In this document: in pieces, positions 16,923 through 24,768 of the stretch
Layout: each line of letters opens with the position of its first letter
Position numbering within the stretch: position 1 is the first letter of the stretch
Assembly: GCA_005880985.1 (NCBI GenBank)
Contig: VBIQ01000013.1
Coordinates: 149,349-213,348 of the forward strand
DNA length: 64,000 bases
Direction of reading: 5' to 3'
Origin: Chloroflexota bacterium
GTDB taxonomy: Bacteria; Chloroflexota; Dormibacteria; Aeolococcales; Aeolococcaceae
Position numbers and translations under genes: made by a program
Notes under the pieces: model-generated
Told to the model about the DNA's origin: nothing
Databases searched by the model: none
The model's input: the letters and a program-made list of their open reading frames with translations, nothing else

Positions 16923-18119
16923 CTACGAGCCCTTGGGAAGGCCCAGCACCCGCTCGGCGATGATGTTCTTCTGGATCTCGGAGGTGCCGCCGCCGATGGT
17001 CAGGGCGCGGTTGATCAGCGCCCCGTAGGCCCAGGCGCCCTCGTCCTCCGCCAGGTCTCCGCCGCGGCCCGCGAGCAGCCGCACCCCGAGGATCTCGGTG
17101 GCGACCTCGCTCAGCTGCTGGCTCCAGAGGTCTCCCGAGAGCTTGAGCACCGACGCCTCCGGTCCCGGTGCCTGCCCCTTGAACTGGGCGCTGAGAACGC
17201 GGTACGCGGTGAGCCGGTTGGCCAGCGCGCCGATCCACGCCTGGGCGATGCGCTGGCGGAAGTAGGGATCGTCGGCGACGCGGCCCCGCTCACGCCGGGT
17301 CCGCCGCGACATCGCCAGCAGACGCTCCAGCCCCTGCACGGCGATCACCGCCGCACCCGCACCCGCCGACAGCGCCACCCGCTCGTTGAGCAGGGTGGCG
17401 ATCGCCACCAGCCAGCCGCTGTCGACCTCGCCGACCACCCAGCCCGCGGGCACCACGCAGTCGGTGAAGAACACCTCGGCGAAATCGCTCTCACCGGTCA
17501 TCTGCCTGATCGGTCGCACCTCGATCCCCGGAGTGCTCATGTCGACGATGAAGAAGGTGAGGTTGCGGTACTTGGGACCGTCACCGGTGCGGGCGAGCAG
17601 GATGCCCCAGCGCGACCAGTGCGCTCCCGAGGACCAGACCTTCTGGCCGTTGATGACAAAATTGTCACCATCACGGCGGGCCCGGGTCTGCAGCGAGGCC
17701 AGGTCGCTGCCGGCGTTGGGCTCGGAGAACATCTGGCACCAGATCTCGCGCCCGGAGAGCATCGGCGGCAGATGCGCCTGCTGCTGCTGCTCGGTGCCGA
17801 AGGTCAACAGCGCCGGCGCGCACCACCCCAGGGTCACCGACATGTTGAGATGCCAGGGGGCGCCGAGCTTGGCCGACTCCTCGACCACCAGGTAGCGCTC
17901 TATCGAATTGGCCGGCCGGCCGCCGAACGCCTCGGGCCAGCCGAGAGCGCCGTAGCCGCCCTCGAACAGCTCGTGCTGCCAGTCGGCGGCGATGCCAAGG
18001 CGCTCCTCCGACGGCGGGTTGGCGCGCAGCCGCTCCTTGAAGGGAGCCAGGTGCTCCTGCAGCCAGGCGCTCAGCCGCTCCCGGAAGGCCGCCTCCTCGG
18101 GCGAGTCCCGATAGTCCAT
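16923..18119 (-). CDS. Acyl-CoA dehydrogenase (first of pair)
   Basis: A 398-aa protein. Features include WCQMFSEPNAGSDLASLQT (FAD/substrate loop), GQKVWSSGAHWSRWGILLART and IGGGTSEIQKNIIAERVLGLP at the C-terminus (the flavin-binding end of the acyl-CoA dehydrogenase family). Full length. It is the first gene of a chain with a second dehydrogenase, a DedA protein and the glycosyltransferase-like protein, all on the minus strand with small gaps. The pairing suggests a heteromeric dehydrogenase in beta-oxidation of an unidentified acyl-CoA. Confidence 0.9.
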   Translation of the reverse strand: MDYRDSPEEAAFRERLSAWLQEHLAPFKERLRANPPSEERLGIAADWQHELFEGGYGALGWPEAFGGRPANSIERYLVVEESAKLGAPWHLNMSVTLGWCAPALLTFGTEQQQQAHLPPMLSGREIWCQMFSEPNAGSDLASLQTRARRDGDNFVINGQKVWSSGAHWSRWGILLARTGDGPKYRNLTFFIVDMSTPGIEVRPIRQMTGESDFAEVFFTDCVVPAGWVVGEVDSGWLVAIATLLNERVALSAGAGAAVIAVQGLERLLAMSRRTRRERGRVADDPYFRQRIAQAWIGALANRLTAYRVLSAQFKGQAPGPEASVLKLSGDLWSQQLSEVATEILGVRLLAGRGGDLAEDEGAWAYGALINRALTIGGGTSEIQKNIIAERVLGLPKGS

Positions 18120-18445
18120 CTCGAACCGAGAAGCCTACGGGCGCGAGCATCCCGAATGCGACTGGGGCCCCTGGAACAAGGGTCCGCCGGCCTCCACTGA
18201 TCAGGAGGCCGGCGGATCCCGAGACGGGGGGCGCGCTCACTGGGGGGACGCTCCTCTGCCCGGCAAGACGTGGGGAACCGGTGTCGTCCTTGGCCGTTTC
18301 CCGGGGCGCCGGGATGTCTCTTTCCGCACACCCCAGGTGTCAGCGAACGCAGCAACGGACCCTACCGCGTCAGACGCACCTCCCGCAACCGAACTTCGGA
18401 CGCTGTCACGGGATCGTCACCAAACCGCAAGATCGTGTGCCCGCC
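18120..18445. other. Intergenic region with hairpin
   Basis: About 326 nt between the acyl-CoA dehydrogenase start and tRNA-Leu. It contains the strong hairpin at 18183-18216, and otherwise I see no gene. It should hold the promoter for the dehydrogenase chain. Confidence 0.5.
18183..18216 (-). terminator. GC-rich stem-loop downstream of tRNA-Leu
   Basis: A perfect 13-bp stem, TCCGCCGGCCTCC with GGAGGCCGGCGGA, closes an 8-nt loop (ACTGATCA). It lies downstream of the minus-strand tRNA. There is no U-tract, so it could equally be an operator or other structure. Confidence 0.45.
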
Positions 18446-18530
18446 TGCCGAGCCCGGGATTCGAACCCAGACGGGGGCAAGCCCCCAGCGGTGTTTAAGA
18501 CCGCGGCGTCTACCGTTCCGCCAGCTCGGC
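18446..18530 (-). tRNA. tRNA-Leu (anticodon TAA)
   Basis: Minus strand. Acceptor stem GCCGAGC/GCTCGGC with discriminator A, anticodon loop CTTAAAC in a GCGGT/ACCGC stem giving UAA, a long variable arm (GGGGGC TTGC GCCCCC-like) as expected for a class II tRNA, and T-loop GGTTCGAATCC. The 3' CCA is not encoded. Length 85 nt. Confidence 0.95.
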
Positions 18531-18572
18531 GCGAGCGACTGGCCGCAGTCTAGGGCGGCTCGGAGCGGGCAA

Positions 18573-18612
18573 GGGGCGGCTGACCCGGGACCAGGCCCGA
18601 GTCAGCCGCCCC
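18573..18612 (-). terminator. Stem-loop terminator of the secreted repeat gene
   Basis: A perfect 12-bp stem GGGGCGGCTGAC/GTCAGCCGCCCC with a 16-nt loop, 10 nt past the stop of the minus-strand gene ending at 18623 and just ahead of tRNA-Leu. Confidence 0.65.
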
Positions 18613-18622
18613 ACCAGCGGTG

Positions 18623-19516
18623 CTAGGCGGTGATGCCCACCATGGGAGAGACCAGCATCTTGCCTCCCATCGAGCCCTGGAAGGTGGCGTCGCCGAAGGA
18701 GAACACCCCCCCGTCACTGGCAACCGTCCAGTAGCCGCCGGCGTCGGAGGTCGCGGTCATTCCGACCATCGGCTTGACCAGCGTCTTGCCGCCCATGCTG
18801 CCCTGGAACTTCGCGTCACCGAAGGTGAAGATGCCGCCGTCGCTGGCCACCTCAAAGTAGCCGCCCGCGTCGGTCGTCGACGCCATGCCCACCACCGGCT
18901 TGGTCAGCGTCTTGCCGCCCATGCTGCCCTGGAAGGTCGCGGTGCCGAAGGTGAAGATGCCGCCGTCGCTGGCCACCTCCCAGTAGCCACCGCCGGTCGC
19001 CACCGCGGCCATGCCCACCACCGGCTTGGTCAGCGTCTTGCCGCCCATGCTGCCGTAGAAGACGGCGTCGCCGAAGGAGAAGATGCCGCCATCACTGGCC
19101 ACCAGCCAGTAGCCGGCACCGGTGGACGTAGCCGCGATGCCAACCACCGGCTTGGTCAGCGTCTTGCCGCCCATGCTGCCGAAGTACCCCGCGTCACCGA
19201 AGGCGAAGACGCCGCCATCGCTGGCCACCAGCCAGTAGCCCTTCCGGTCGGAGGTCGGCGCGATGCCCACCACCGGCTTGACGAGCGTCTTGCCGCCCAT
19301 GCTGCCGAAGTACCCGGCGCCGCCGAAGGTGAAGACGCCACCGTCACCGGCGACGGTCCAGTACGCCTGCGTAGGGGCCGCGGCAAGCGCGTGGCGCGGA
19401 CCGAACCCGCTCCAGAGAGAGCCGGCAGCGGCCAGCGCTGACGCGGCGGCGATCACCGCAACGCGTCGTCGCCATGGTGTGCGCGACGCGATCTTCGTCA
19501 TCGTTGCGACAGACAT
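18623..19516 (-). CDS. Secreted protein of six DGG-type repeats
   Basis: About 297 aa. An N-terminal signal peptide (basic RRRVAVIAAASALAAAG) is followed only by six tandem repeats of about 39-41 residues with consensus GYWxVASDGGxFxFGxAxFxGSMGGKTLxKPVVGxAxT. The repeats resemble a beta-propeller-like surface module also found at the C-termini of the proteins at 40286 and 42015. Function is unknown; surface binding is plausible. AGGAGG sits 9 nt before the ATG at 19516, preferred over the TTG at 19519. A stem-loop follows the stop. Confidence 0.8.
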   Translation of the reverse strand: MSVATMTKIASRTPWRRRVAVIAAASALAAAGSLWSGFGPRHALAAAPTQAYWTVAGDGGVFTFGGAGYFGSMGGKTLVKPVVGIAPTSDRKGYWLVASDGGVFAFGDAGYFGSMGGKTLTKPVVGIAATSTGAGYWLVASDGGIFSFGDAVFYGSMGGKTLTKPVVGMAAVATGGGYWEVASDGGIFTFGTATFQGSMGGKTLTKPVVGMASTTDAGGYFEVASDGGIFTFGDAKFQGSMGGKTLVKPMVGMTATSDAGGYWTVASDGGVFSFGDATFQGSMGGKMLVSPMVGITA

Positions 19517-19838
19517 CAAACGTTCCCTCCTGCCCCCTCTGGATGCGCGGAGGCCCGAGGTCGGGCCGCCGGTGACGCCGGCTGATTATTCGGACTCGGT
19601 ACTGAGCGCCGCAAGCAGGTTGCCCGCGCAGCGAGCGTGCAGGGCGTCCTGCTCGGGTGGATTGCAGCGCCCGCGGCGACGTTGCGCGCGGCGGTCACTC
19701 CGATTGCAGCGCCGGTGAATTCCGCGTGGGACGCCGCGTTCGCATGGATTGCGGCACCGGTCACCGGCTGCCGCTCGTCGGCCGGCCGGCGTCTGCCATG
19801 CGATGGCGAGCCCGCGGACCCGTATACTCGACGAGCAC
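19517..19838. other. Divergent intergenic region with three direct repeats
   Basis: Between the secreted repeat gene and the HEXXH gene. Three imperfect 15-bp direct repeats of the form SGATTGCRGCRCCSG lie at 19659-19673, 19701-19715 and 19746-19760, spaced 42 and 45 nt, about four helical turns. They could be regulator binding sites. A minus-strand open frame across them looks like a by-product of the repeats. Confidence 0.45.
19823..19828 (+). promoter_or_regulatory. -10 box (TATACT)
   Basis: TATACT lies 10 nt before the ATG at 19839, consistent with a leaderless or near-leaderless message. No clear -35 was found. Confidence 0.55.
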
Positions 19839-20402
19839 ATGTTCGAGCGCCGGTCCCCCCTCGATCCCACCTATCGGCGCAGCCAGGCGGCGACGCGAGC
19901 GCCGGTCCAGCCGACGGCGACGGCGCGAGAGCTAGCGCGACGACTGCTCGCCACCGGCGACGACGCCCGCGAGCGCCGGCGGGTCGCCCAGCTTCTGGTC
20001 GACGAGCTCAGCGCCGCGGGCGGGTTCAGCCGGTGCGAGGTGGCGGTCGCCGACCGTGCCCAGACGCACGAACACGACGGACAGAGGCTGCTCAGCAAGA
20101 CCTACGGCTACTACCGCTGCTGGTTCGAGGGCGACCGGGTCAGCCGGGCCCGCATCCGCATCTACAACCGCACCGCGGTGCGCCAGCAGGTCATCACCTC
20201 CAAGGTTTTCCTCAACACCCTCCTCCACGAATGGGTGCACCACTTCGACTTCGACGGGCTGCGGCTGCCGCGTTCCCCCCACACGGCCGGCTTCTTCGCC
20301 CGGCTGCGTGCCCTGGCCGAGGCGCTCGAGGTGGCCTTCGTGCTGCCACCGGAGCGCGATGCCGACGGGAACCCGATCCTTCGATACGGGGTGACCGGCT
20401 GA
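19839..20402 (+). CDS. HEXXH putative metallopeptidase-like protein
   Basis: A 187-aa soluble protein. Residues 127-138 read TLLHEWVHHFDF, with His130, Glu131 and His134 forming an HExxH zinc motif. Surrounding sequence (SKTYGYYRCWFEGDRV..RIRIYNRTAVRQQVITSKVFLNT) is reminiscent of SprT-like or other small zincin folds, but I cannot name the family. No signal peptide is seen, so it is probably cytoplasmic. A third zinc ligand is likely one of the downstream His/Glu residues. It converges on the sortase gene 23 nt away. Confidence 0.65.
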   Translation: MFERRSPLDPTYRRSQAATRAPVQPTATARELARRLLATGDDARERRRVAQLLVDELSAAGGFSRCEVAVADRAQTHEHDGQRLLSKTYGYYRCWFEGDRVSRARIRIYNRTAVRQQVITSKVFLNTLLHEWVHHFDFDGLRLPRSPHTAGFFARLRALAEALEVAFVLPPERDADGNPILRYGVTG

Positions 20403-20425
20403 CCGTTGCCGCTGCCGCGGGCGGC

Positions 20426-21169
20426 TCAGCCGATGCGCTCTCCGAAAGCGATGAAGCGCTGGTTGTACTCGCCGTGGACAAAGCGGCCGGTGCAGGTCAT
20501 CAGGGTGACCCGCGACACGCCATCGGACTGGTTGACGCCGAACACCCGGTTGAGCACGGCCGGGCTGTTCCCCTCCTGCAGCGAATAGACGTGCACGTCG
20601 GTGATGCGGTAGCGCACCACCACGCCGTCGGCGAGCCGGGTGACGTCGACCTCGCTGCCGGGCTGCATCTGGCGCAGGGTCCAGAAGGCGCGCGGGCGCC
20701 CCAGGGTGTCGTCGAGATGCCCCGCCAGCGTGGTCGTCCCCGCCGTGCCCGGCTGGGCGGTGCTCCCCAGCCAGAAGCCCTGGTCCCAGATCGGGCTGCG
20801 GGCCGGTCCCTCGGGCGCGTTCATGGCGCCGCTGCGGGTCACCCCCACGGTGATCACCGGGGCGTGGATGCCCACCGACGGGATGTCGAGGTGGAAGACC
20901 GGGACAACGCGCGCCGGGTGTGCCACGGGCGCTGTCGCCGCGCCCGCCGCGGTCGTGGGGCCGGCCGGCGCCACGGCTGCCGGGCTGGCGGCGGGGGTTG
21001 AAGGCGCGGGGGTGATGACGCCGTGGGCGGGGTGGCCGGCGGCGGCGCGGTTGACGGCGGTCTCGGGCCCGGCCACGAGGTGCGGGGCGGCGAGAACCCC
21101 GGTCGCAACAATGGCGGCGATGGCGGCGCAGGCCACGATGGCCCAGCCGCGCGCGGCGGCCCTGTCCAT
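20426..21169 (-). CDS. Sortase (class E/F-like)
   Basis: A 247-aa membrane-anchored transpeptidase. N-terminal transmembrane anchor (WAIVACAAIAAIVATGVLA), an Ala/Pro-rich linker to about residue 85, then the sortase barrel. The catalytic triad is His151 (TLAGHLDDT), Cys226 (VTLMTCTGRF) and Arg238 (EYNQRFIAF). It should cleave a C-terminal sorting motif and attach proteins to the cell wall. A candidate substrate with LPNTA and a basic tail is encoded at 49210. The ATG at 21169 is chosen to give the usual N-in anchor; the frame remains open upstream. Confidence 0.88.
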   Translation of the reverse strand: MDRAAARGWAIVACAAIAAIVATGVLAAPHLVAGPETAVNRAAAGHPAHGVITPAPSTPAASPAAVAPAGPTTAAGAATAPVAHPARVVPVFHLDIPSVGIHAPVITVGVTRSGAMNAPEGPARSPIWDQGFWLGSTAQPGTAGTTTLAGHLDDTLGRPRAFWTLRQMQPGSEVDVTRLADGVVVRYRITDVHVYSLQEGNSPAVLNRVFGVNQSDGVSRVTLMTCTGRFVHGEYNQRFIAFGERIG

Positions 21170-21219
21170 CACCCTGTACGACGCGACATCCGCCACCGGT
21201 CTTGCGGAGCCGCGATCGG

Positions 21220-22851
21220 TCAGTGGCCGCTGGCGACCTGGGCTGCCTTGACCACCAGCAGGAGCACCGCCACCACCAGGTAGCCGCGCAGCGCGTACAT
21301 CGCGAACAGGCGTCCCCGTGACCAGGCGGGGCGTCCCAGCAGCGCCAGGGGAGGCATCCGCCAGGTCGACCGGTCGAGCTGGGGTTGGGTGGGCGCCGGC
21401 CGCCGGCCACCACGCGCCGCCAGGGCCATGCTCAGCAGTCCCGCCGCCAGCACGGCCGCGAGGACCACCACCAACCGGCCGATGTCGATGTTCGGGAGCA
21501 CGGTGCTGACCACCAGGACAAACGACAGCATCAAGAGGACGGCGACGATGACGGTGGCGAGGGCGTTGAGCCACCGCCGGTTGACCCAGGGGCCGAGCAC
21601 CTCGTGGTCGTTGCAGAGGAGGAGCAGAAAGACGCTCGCGCTCGGCAGCAGGACCCCCGCCAGCGCCTGGACCGCGGTGGTCATCAACCCCAGCGGCGCG
21701 TTGGGGATCAGCACGATCCCCGCCGCCAGCGCGACCATGGCGGTGAAGGTCCCATAGAAGACCCGGGCGTCGCGCCAGCTGCGGTGCAGGGAGTGGTGCA
21801 CGCCGAAGACGTCGCCGAAGGCGTACGACGTGGCCAGGGTCACCGCGCTGGCGCCGATGATCGAGGCGTCGAGCAGGATCACGGCGAAGATGCCGCCGGC
21901 GGCGCGCGAGACGTGTTGAGCGAGGCCGGTGGCGACGCCTCCCGCGTCCACGAAGTGGCCGGCATCGCCGGTCCCGGCGAAGGCGGAGGCGGCGGCGATC
22001 ATCACCGCCGCCGCGCCGACCACCACGACCACCGCGCCGATGACGGTGTCGGCGCGCTCGTAGGCCATCCAGCGCGGGGTGATCCGCTTGTCGATGACGT
22101 TCGACTGCTGGAAGAACAGCTGCCAGGGGGCGACGGTGGTGCCGACGATGGCGATGATGAGCAGGATGGCGTTGGACGAGAAACCCCCCTTGATACCGGG
22201 CACCACCGAGTCGTGGAGCACCGGTCCGATGCTGGGATGGCTGAGCACGGCGAGAGGGATGACCAGCGCGTTGCCCGCCATGAACAGGAACATGAACCGC
22301 TCCCAGCGCCGGAAGCTGCCGCTGACGGTGATGCCGATGAGCAGCGCTGCCGCCAGCGGTACGGCGATCAGAGGGCTGAGACCGAGGAAGTTCGCGGCCA
22401 GGCTGATGCCGATGAACTCGGTGATGATGGTGAGGAAGTTGAGGACGAAGAGGTCCCCGACCGAGAAGGCGCCCCAGAACCTACCGAAGCGCTCGATGAT
22501 CAGCCGGGCGTGCCCCACACCGGTGACCGCGCCGAGGCGGACGACCATCTCCTGGTTGACGATCAGCACCGGGATCAGCAGGAAGAGCGTCCACAGCATG
22601 CTGGTGCCGTAGTTCTGGCCGGCCTGCGAGTAGGTGGCTACCCCGCCGGCGTCGTTGTCGCCGACCATGACGATCAGGCCGGGGCCCATCACCGCGGCCA
22701 GGGTGAGCAGGCGCGCCCTCCACGACCGGCGAGGAGCCAGGTCGCTCTGGCGGATCGTGCCGAGGGCACCGCGGATGTCCCCGACGTGCGCAGCGTCGCG
22801 GACCGCGGAGCCACCCGGTGGCGCCAGGTTGAGGACGTCTTCCTCGATCAT
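21220..22851 (-). CDS. Nramp-related transporter, probable Mg2+ importer (NRMT type)
   Basis: A 543-aa polytopic protein with the Nramp/LeuT-type fold. The TM1 motif, DPGN in Mn/Fe Nramps, reads DNDAGG at 65-70, and the TM6 metal-binding MPH region reads TVAPWQLFF with Ala241-Pro242-Trp243-Gln244. Loss of the Met ligand is the hallmark of Nramp-related magnesium transporters rather than Mn2+/Fe2+ symporters. An M-box magnesium riboswitch at 23083-23240 in its leader supports Mg2+ as substrate. GGAGG lies 8 nt before the ATG at 22851, so this start is preferred over 22911. Confidence 0.85.
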   Translation of the reverse strand: MIEEDVLNLAPPGGSAVRDAAHVGDIRGALGTIRQSDLAPRRSWRARLLTLAAVMGPGLIVMVGDNDAGGVATYSQAGQNYGTSMLWTLFLLIPVLIVNQEMVVRLGAVTGVGHARLIIERFGRFWGAFSVGDLFVLNFLTIITEFIGISLAANFLGLSPLIAVPLAAALLIGITVSGSFRRWERFMFLFMAGNALVIPLAVLSHPSIGPVLHDSVVPGIKGGFSSNAILLIIAIVGTTVAPWQLFFQQSNVIDKRITPRWMAYERADTVIGAVVVVVGAAAVMIAAASAFAGTGDAGHFVDAGGVATGLAQHVSRAAGGIFAVILLDASIIGASAVTLATSYAFGDVFGVHHSLHRSWRDARVFYGTFTAMVALAAGIVLIPNAPLGLMTTAVQALAGVLLPSASVFLLLLCNDHEVLGPWVNRRWLNALATVIVAVLLMLSFVLVVSTVLPNIDIGRLVVVLAAVLAAGLLSMALAARGGRRPAPTQPQLDRSTWRMPPLALLGRPAWSRGRLFAMYALRGYLVVAVLLLVVKAAQVASGH

Positions 22852-23025
22852 GTCGGACCTCCGGCCGCGGGAGGCGGCTGGTGATGGGAACGGGACTTCA
22901 GCGCCCGTCACCGGTCACGACGTGGAGTTGTCCTCGTGCGGGCGCGCGAGAGGGTGGGCGGACTGGCGACTGCCGTCTCCGTCCATGTCGGCCTCCGATG
23001 CGCCCGGCCGGCAGTCCGCACCGCG

Positions 23026-23089
23026 GAAGGGGTGGCGCCGGGCGGGCTCCAGGCTCACCGGTGGCGACGGCGCCCCGGTGCACCCCTTC
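23026..23089 (-). promoter_or_regulatory. Expression-platform hairpin downstream of M-box
   Basis: In the minus-strand leader, GAAGGGGTG at the M-box 3' edge (23081-23089) and GGCGCC (23069-23074) can pair with GGCGCC plus ACCCCTTC at 23026-23039. The hairpin shares bases with the 3' strand of the aptamer P1 stem, so the two are mutually exclusive, as in a riboswitch switch region. Confidence 0.5.
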
Positions 23090-23240
23090 TCGTCAGAGCT
23101 TTGGCGCTGGACGGCGTAGTTCCCGCTGGGCCAGCCACTTCGGGTCACCCCTTAATCCGGGGAGACCTGGTCTGACCCGGAGCGTGTCTCCACGGGTGGG
23201 GTCAGTGGCTTCTGTCCGTCCAGCCGCCTCGCCGAACGAG
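23083..23240 (-). ncRNA. M-box (ykoK) magnesium riboswitch
   Basis: Minus-strand leader of the Nramp-related gene. It carries the conserved 5' block CGUUCGGCGAGGC (M-box CGUUAGGUGAGGC), the central GUGGAGACACGC with flanking GACCC and GGGUCAGACCAG (M-box GUCCAAAGACGCC and GGGUCAACAG), and the 3' block GCGCCAAAGCUCUGACGAG (M-box GUGCUAAAGCUCUACGA). P1 forms between CUCGU and ACGAG. M-box RNAs fold on Mg2+ and shut off transporter expression. Assigned by eye; a covariance search was not run. Confidence 0.82.
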
Positions 23241-23263
23241 GTGCGACTGTTTGCCTGAGCACG

Positions 23264-23269
23264 AGTCTA
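23264..23269 (-). promoter_or_regulatory. -10 box (TAGACT) ahead of M-box
   Basis: Minus-strand TAGACT, about 24 nt before the aptamer, which places the transcription start just upstream of the M-box. The -35 is not clear. Confidence 0.4.
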
Positions 23270-23402
23270 CCAGAGCCTTCGTGCACGTCGGTAGACACGA
23301 CCGTGTGGCGCGCCGAATTGCGACCGAGTTTGAACGCACCGCGTTCGCGCGCCGCGGCGCCCGGCCCCGCGACACCGTTCCGCCCGGCACAATACCGCCC
23401 GA

Positions 23403-23476
23403 GGCGACGTAGCCAAGTGGTAAGGCACGGGTCTGCAAAACCCTGATCGTGGGTTCGATTCCCACCGTCGCCTCCA
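23403..23476 (+). tRNA. tRNA-Cys (anticodon GCA)
   Basis: Acceptor GGCGACG/CGTCGCC, anticodon loop CTGCAAA in a GGGT/ACCC stem giving GCA, T-arm GTGGGTTCGATTCCCAC, discriminator T and encoded CCA (23474-23476). Length 74 nt with CCA. Confidence 0.95.
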
Positions 23477-23497
23477 GCGCCCGTGCAAGAGGTGACC

Positions 23498-24721
23498 GTG
23501 CCCGCCACCGCGCCGGACCTCGACAGCCGCGCCGCCGCCGTCCTCGGTGGGGGCGCCACCCACGCCGCCCGCACCTACCGGCCCGCGATCCGGGTCGCTC
23601 GCGCCCGCGGCTCGCGCAAATGGCTGGTCGACGGCCGCGAGCTGGTCGACTACACCATGGGACACGGCGCGCTGCTGCTCGGCCACGCGCCTCCCGAGGT
23701 GGTCGCCGCGGTTCGCGCCCAGGTCGAGAAGGGCACCCACTACGGAGCCGCGAGCGTCGTCGAGGTGGAGTGGGCTGAACGTATCGTCGCCGCGGTCGAC
23801 AGCGTCGAGCAGGTGCGTTTCACCGCCTCCGGCACCGAGGCGGCGATGCTGGCATTGCGACTGGCGCGCGCGGCGACCGGTCGCGATCGCATCGCCAAGT
23901 TCGATGGCCACTTTCACGGGTGGTACGACGCGGTCAGCGTCGAGCTCGACGGCGCGGGCCGCCCCGTCCCCGGGGCGGGTGTGCCGGCGAGCATGGCAGC
24001 GCTCACGCGGGTGGTGCGTGCCGACGACGGCGATGCCCTCGCCACGGCGCTGAGTGACCAGCAGGTGGCGGCGGTGGTCGTCGAACCCTCCGGCGCGCAC
24101 TACGGCCGCTCACCGCTGCAACCGGGGTTCATGGCGGAGGTCCGCCGCCGGTGCGACGAAACGGGCACGCTGCTGGTCGTCGACGAGGTGGTGACCGGCT
24201 TTCGGGTGGCGCGGGGCGGCATGCAGGAGCTGCTCGGCGTCCGTCCCGACCTGAGCCTCTTCGGCAAGGTGATGGCGGGTGGCCTGCCCGGCGGCGCCGT
24301 CGGCGGCCGGCGCGAGGTGATGGAGCTGCTCTCCCCCGCCGACGGCCATGTCGTCCACCCCGGAACCTACAACGCCAACCCGCTCACCGCGGCGGCGGGA
24401 ATCGCGACCCTCGACCTGATCGTCGACGGCGAGGCGCGGGCGCAGGCGGACGCCTATGCGGAGCGGCTGGAGCGCGAGTGGCGGTGTGTCCTCTCCGACG
24501 CCGGAGTGGCGGGCCGCGTGTGGCGGCTGGCCAGCATCATCCACTGCGCTCTCGACGACCCCGATGCCCAGGCGCGCCTGCCGGGAGCGCTCCGCGAGCG
24601 CGGCGTCGACCTGCTCCACACCAGCGGGTTCTGCTCCACCGCGCATGACGAACGCGACCTCGCCGACACGGTCGCCGCCCTCGCCGCCGCGGTGCGCGCC
24701 GCGGCCCGGGTGCGCCGCTGA
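23498..24721 (+). CDS. Class III PLP aminotransferase, glutamate-1-semialdehyde aminomutase type
   Basis: About 407 aa. Motifs: FTASGTEAAMLALRLARA (phosphate binding), KFDGHFHGWYD, VVDEVVTGFRVARGG (PLP-contacting Asp) and LFGKVMAGGLPGGAVGG with the Schiff-base Lys. These match the HemL group within class III, but no other tetrapyrrole genes are nearby, so it may act on another amino or keto acid. The GTG at 23498 has AAGAGGTGA just upstream; an alternative GTG at 23483 lies only 7 nt past the tRNA-Cys CCA and lacks a ribosome site. Confidence 0.8.
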   Translation: MPATAPDLDSRAAAVLGGGATHAARTYRPAIRVARARGSRKWLVDGRELVDYTMGHGALLLGHAPPEVVAAVRAQVEKGTHYGAASVVEVEWAERIVAAVDSVEQVRFTASGTEAAMLALRLARAATGRDRIAKFDGHFHGWYDAVSVELDGAGRPVPGAGVPASMAALTRVVRADDGDALATALSDQQVAAVVVEPSGAHYGRSPLQPGFMAEVRRRCDETGTLLVVDEVVTGFRVARGGMQELLGVRPDLSLFGKVMAGGLPGGAVGGRREVMELLSPADGHVVHPGTYNANPLTAAAGIATLDLIVDGEARAQADAYAERLEREWRCVLSDAGVAGRVWRLASIIHCALDDPDAQARLPGALRERGVDLLHTSGFCSTAHDERDLADTVAALAAAVRAAARVRR

Positions 24722-24768
24722 TCGACATCGCGCTGCCGGGCATCCAGCTCGAGGCGTCGCCGCTGCTG

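Noticed and set aside
19516..19764. 82-aa minus-strand frame with GAAI repeats
   Set aside because: The repeated peptides arise from the three direct DNA repeats; no ribosome site or homologue is recognised.
23060..23260. yybP-ykoY (Mn2+) riboswitch ahead of the Nramp-related gene
   Set aside because: The conserved blocks match M-box order and sequence, not the yybP-ykoY core.
23498..24721. Firm assignment as heme-pathway hemL
   Set aside because: No other tetrapyrrole genes are nearby, and class III aminotransferases of this type have other substrates.
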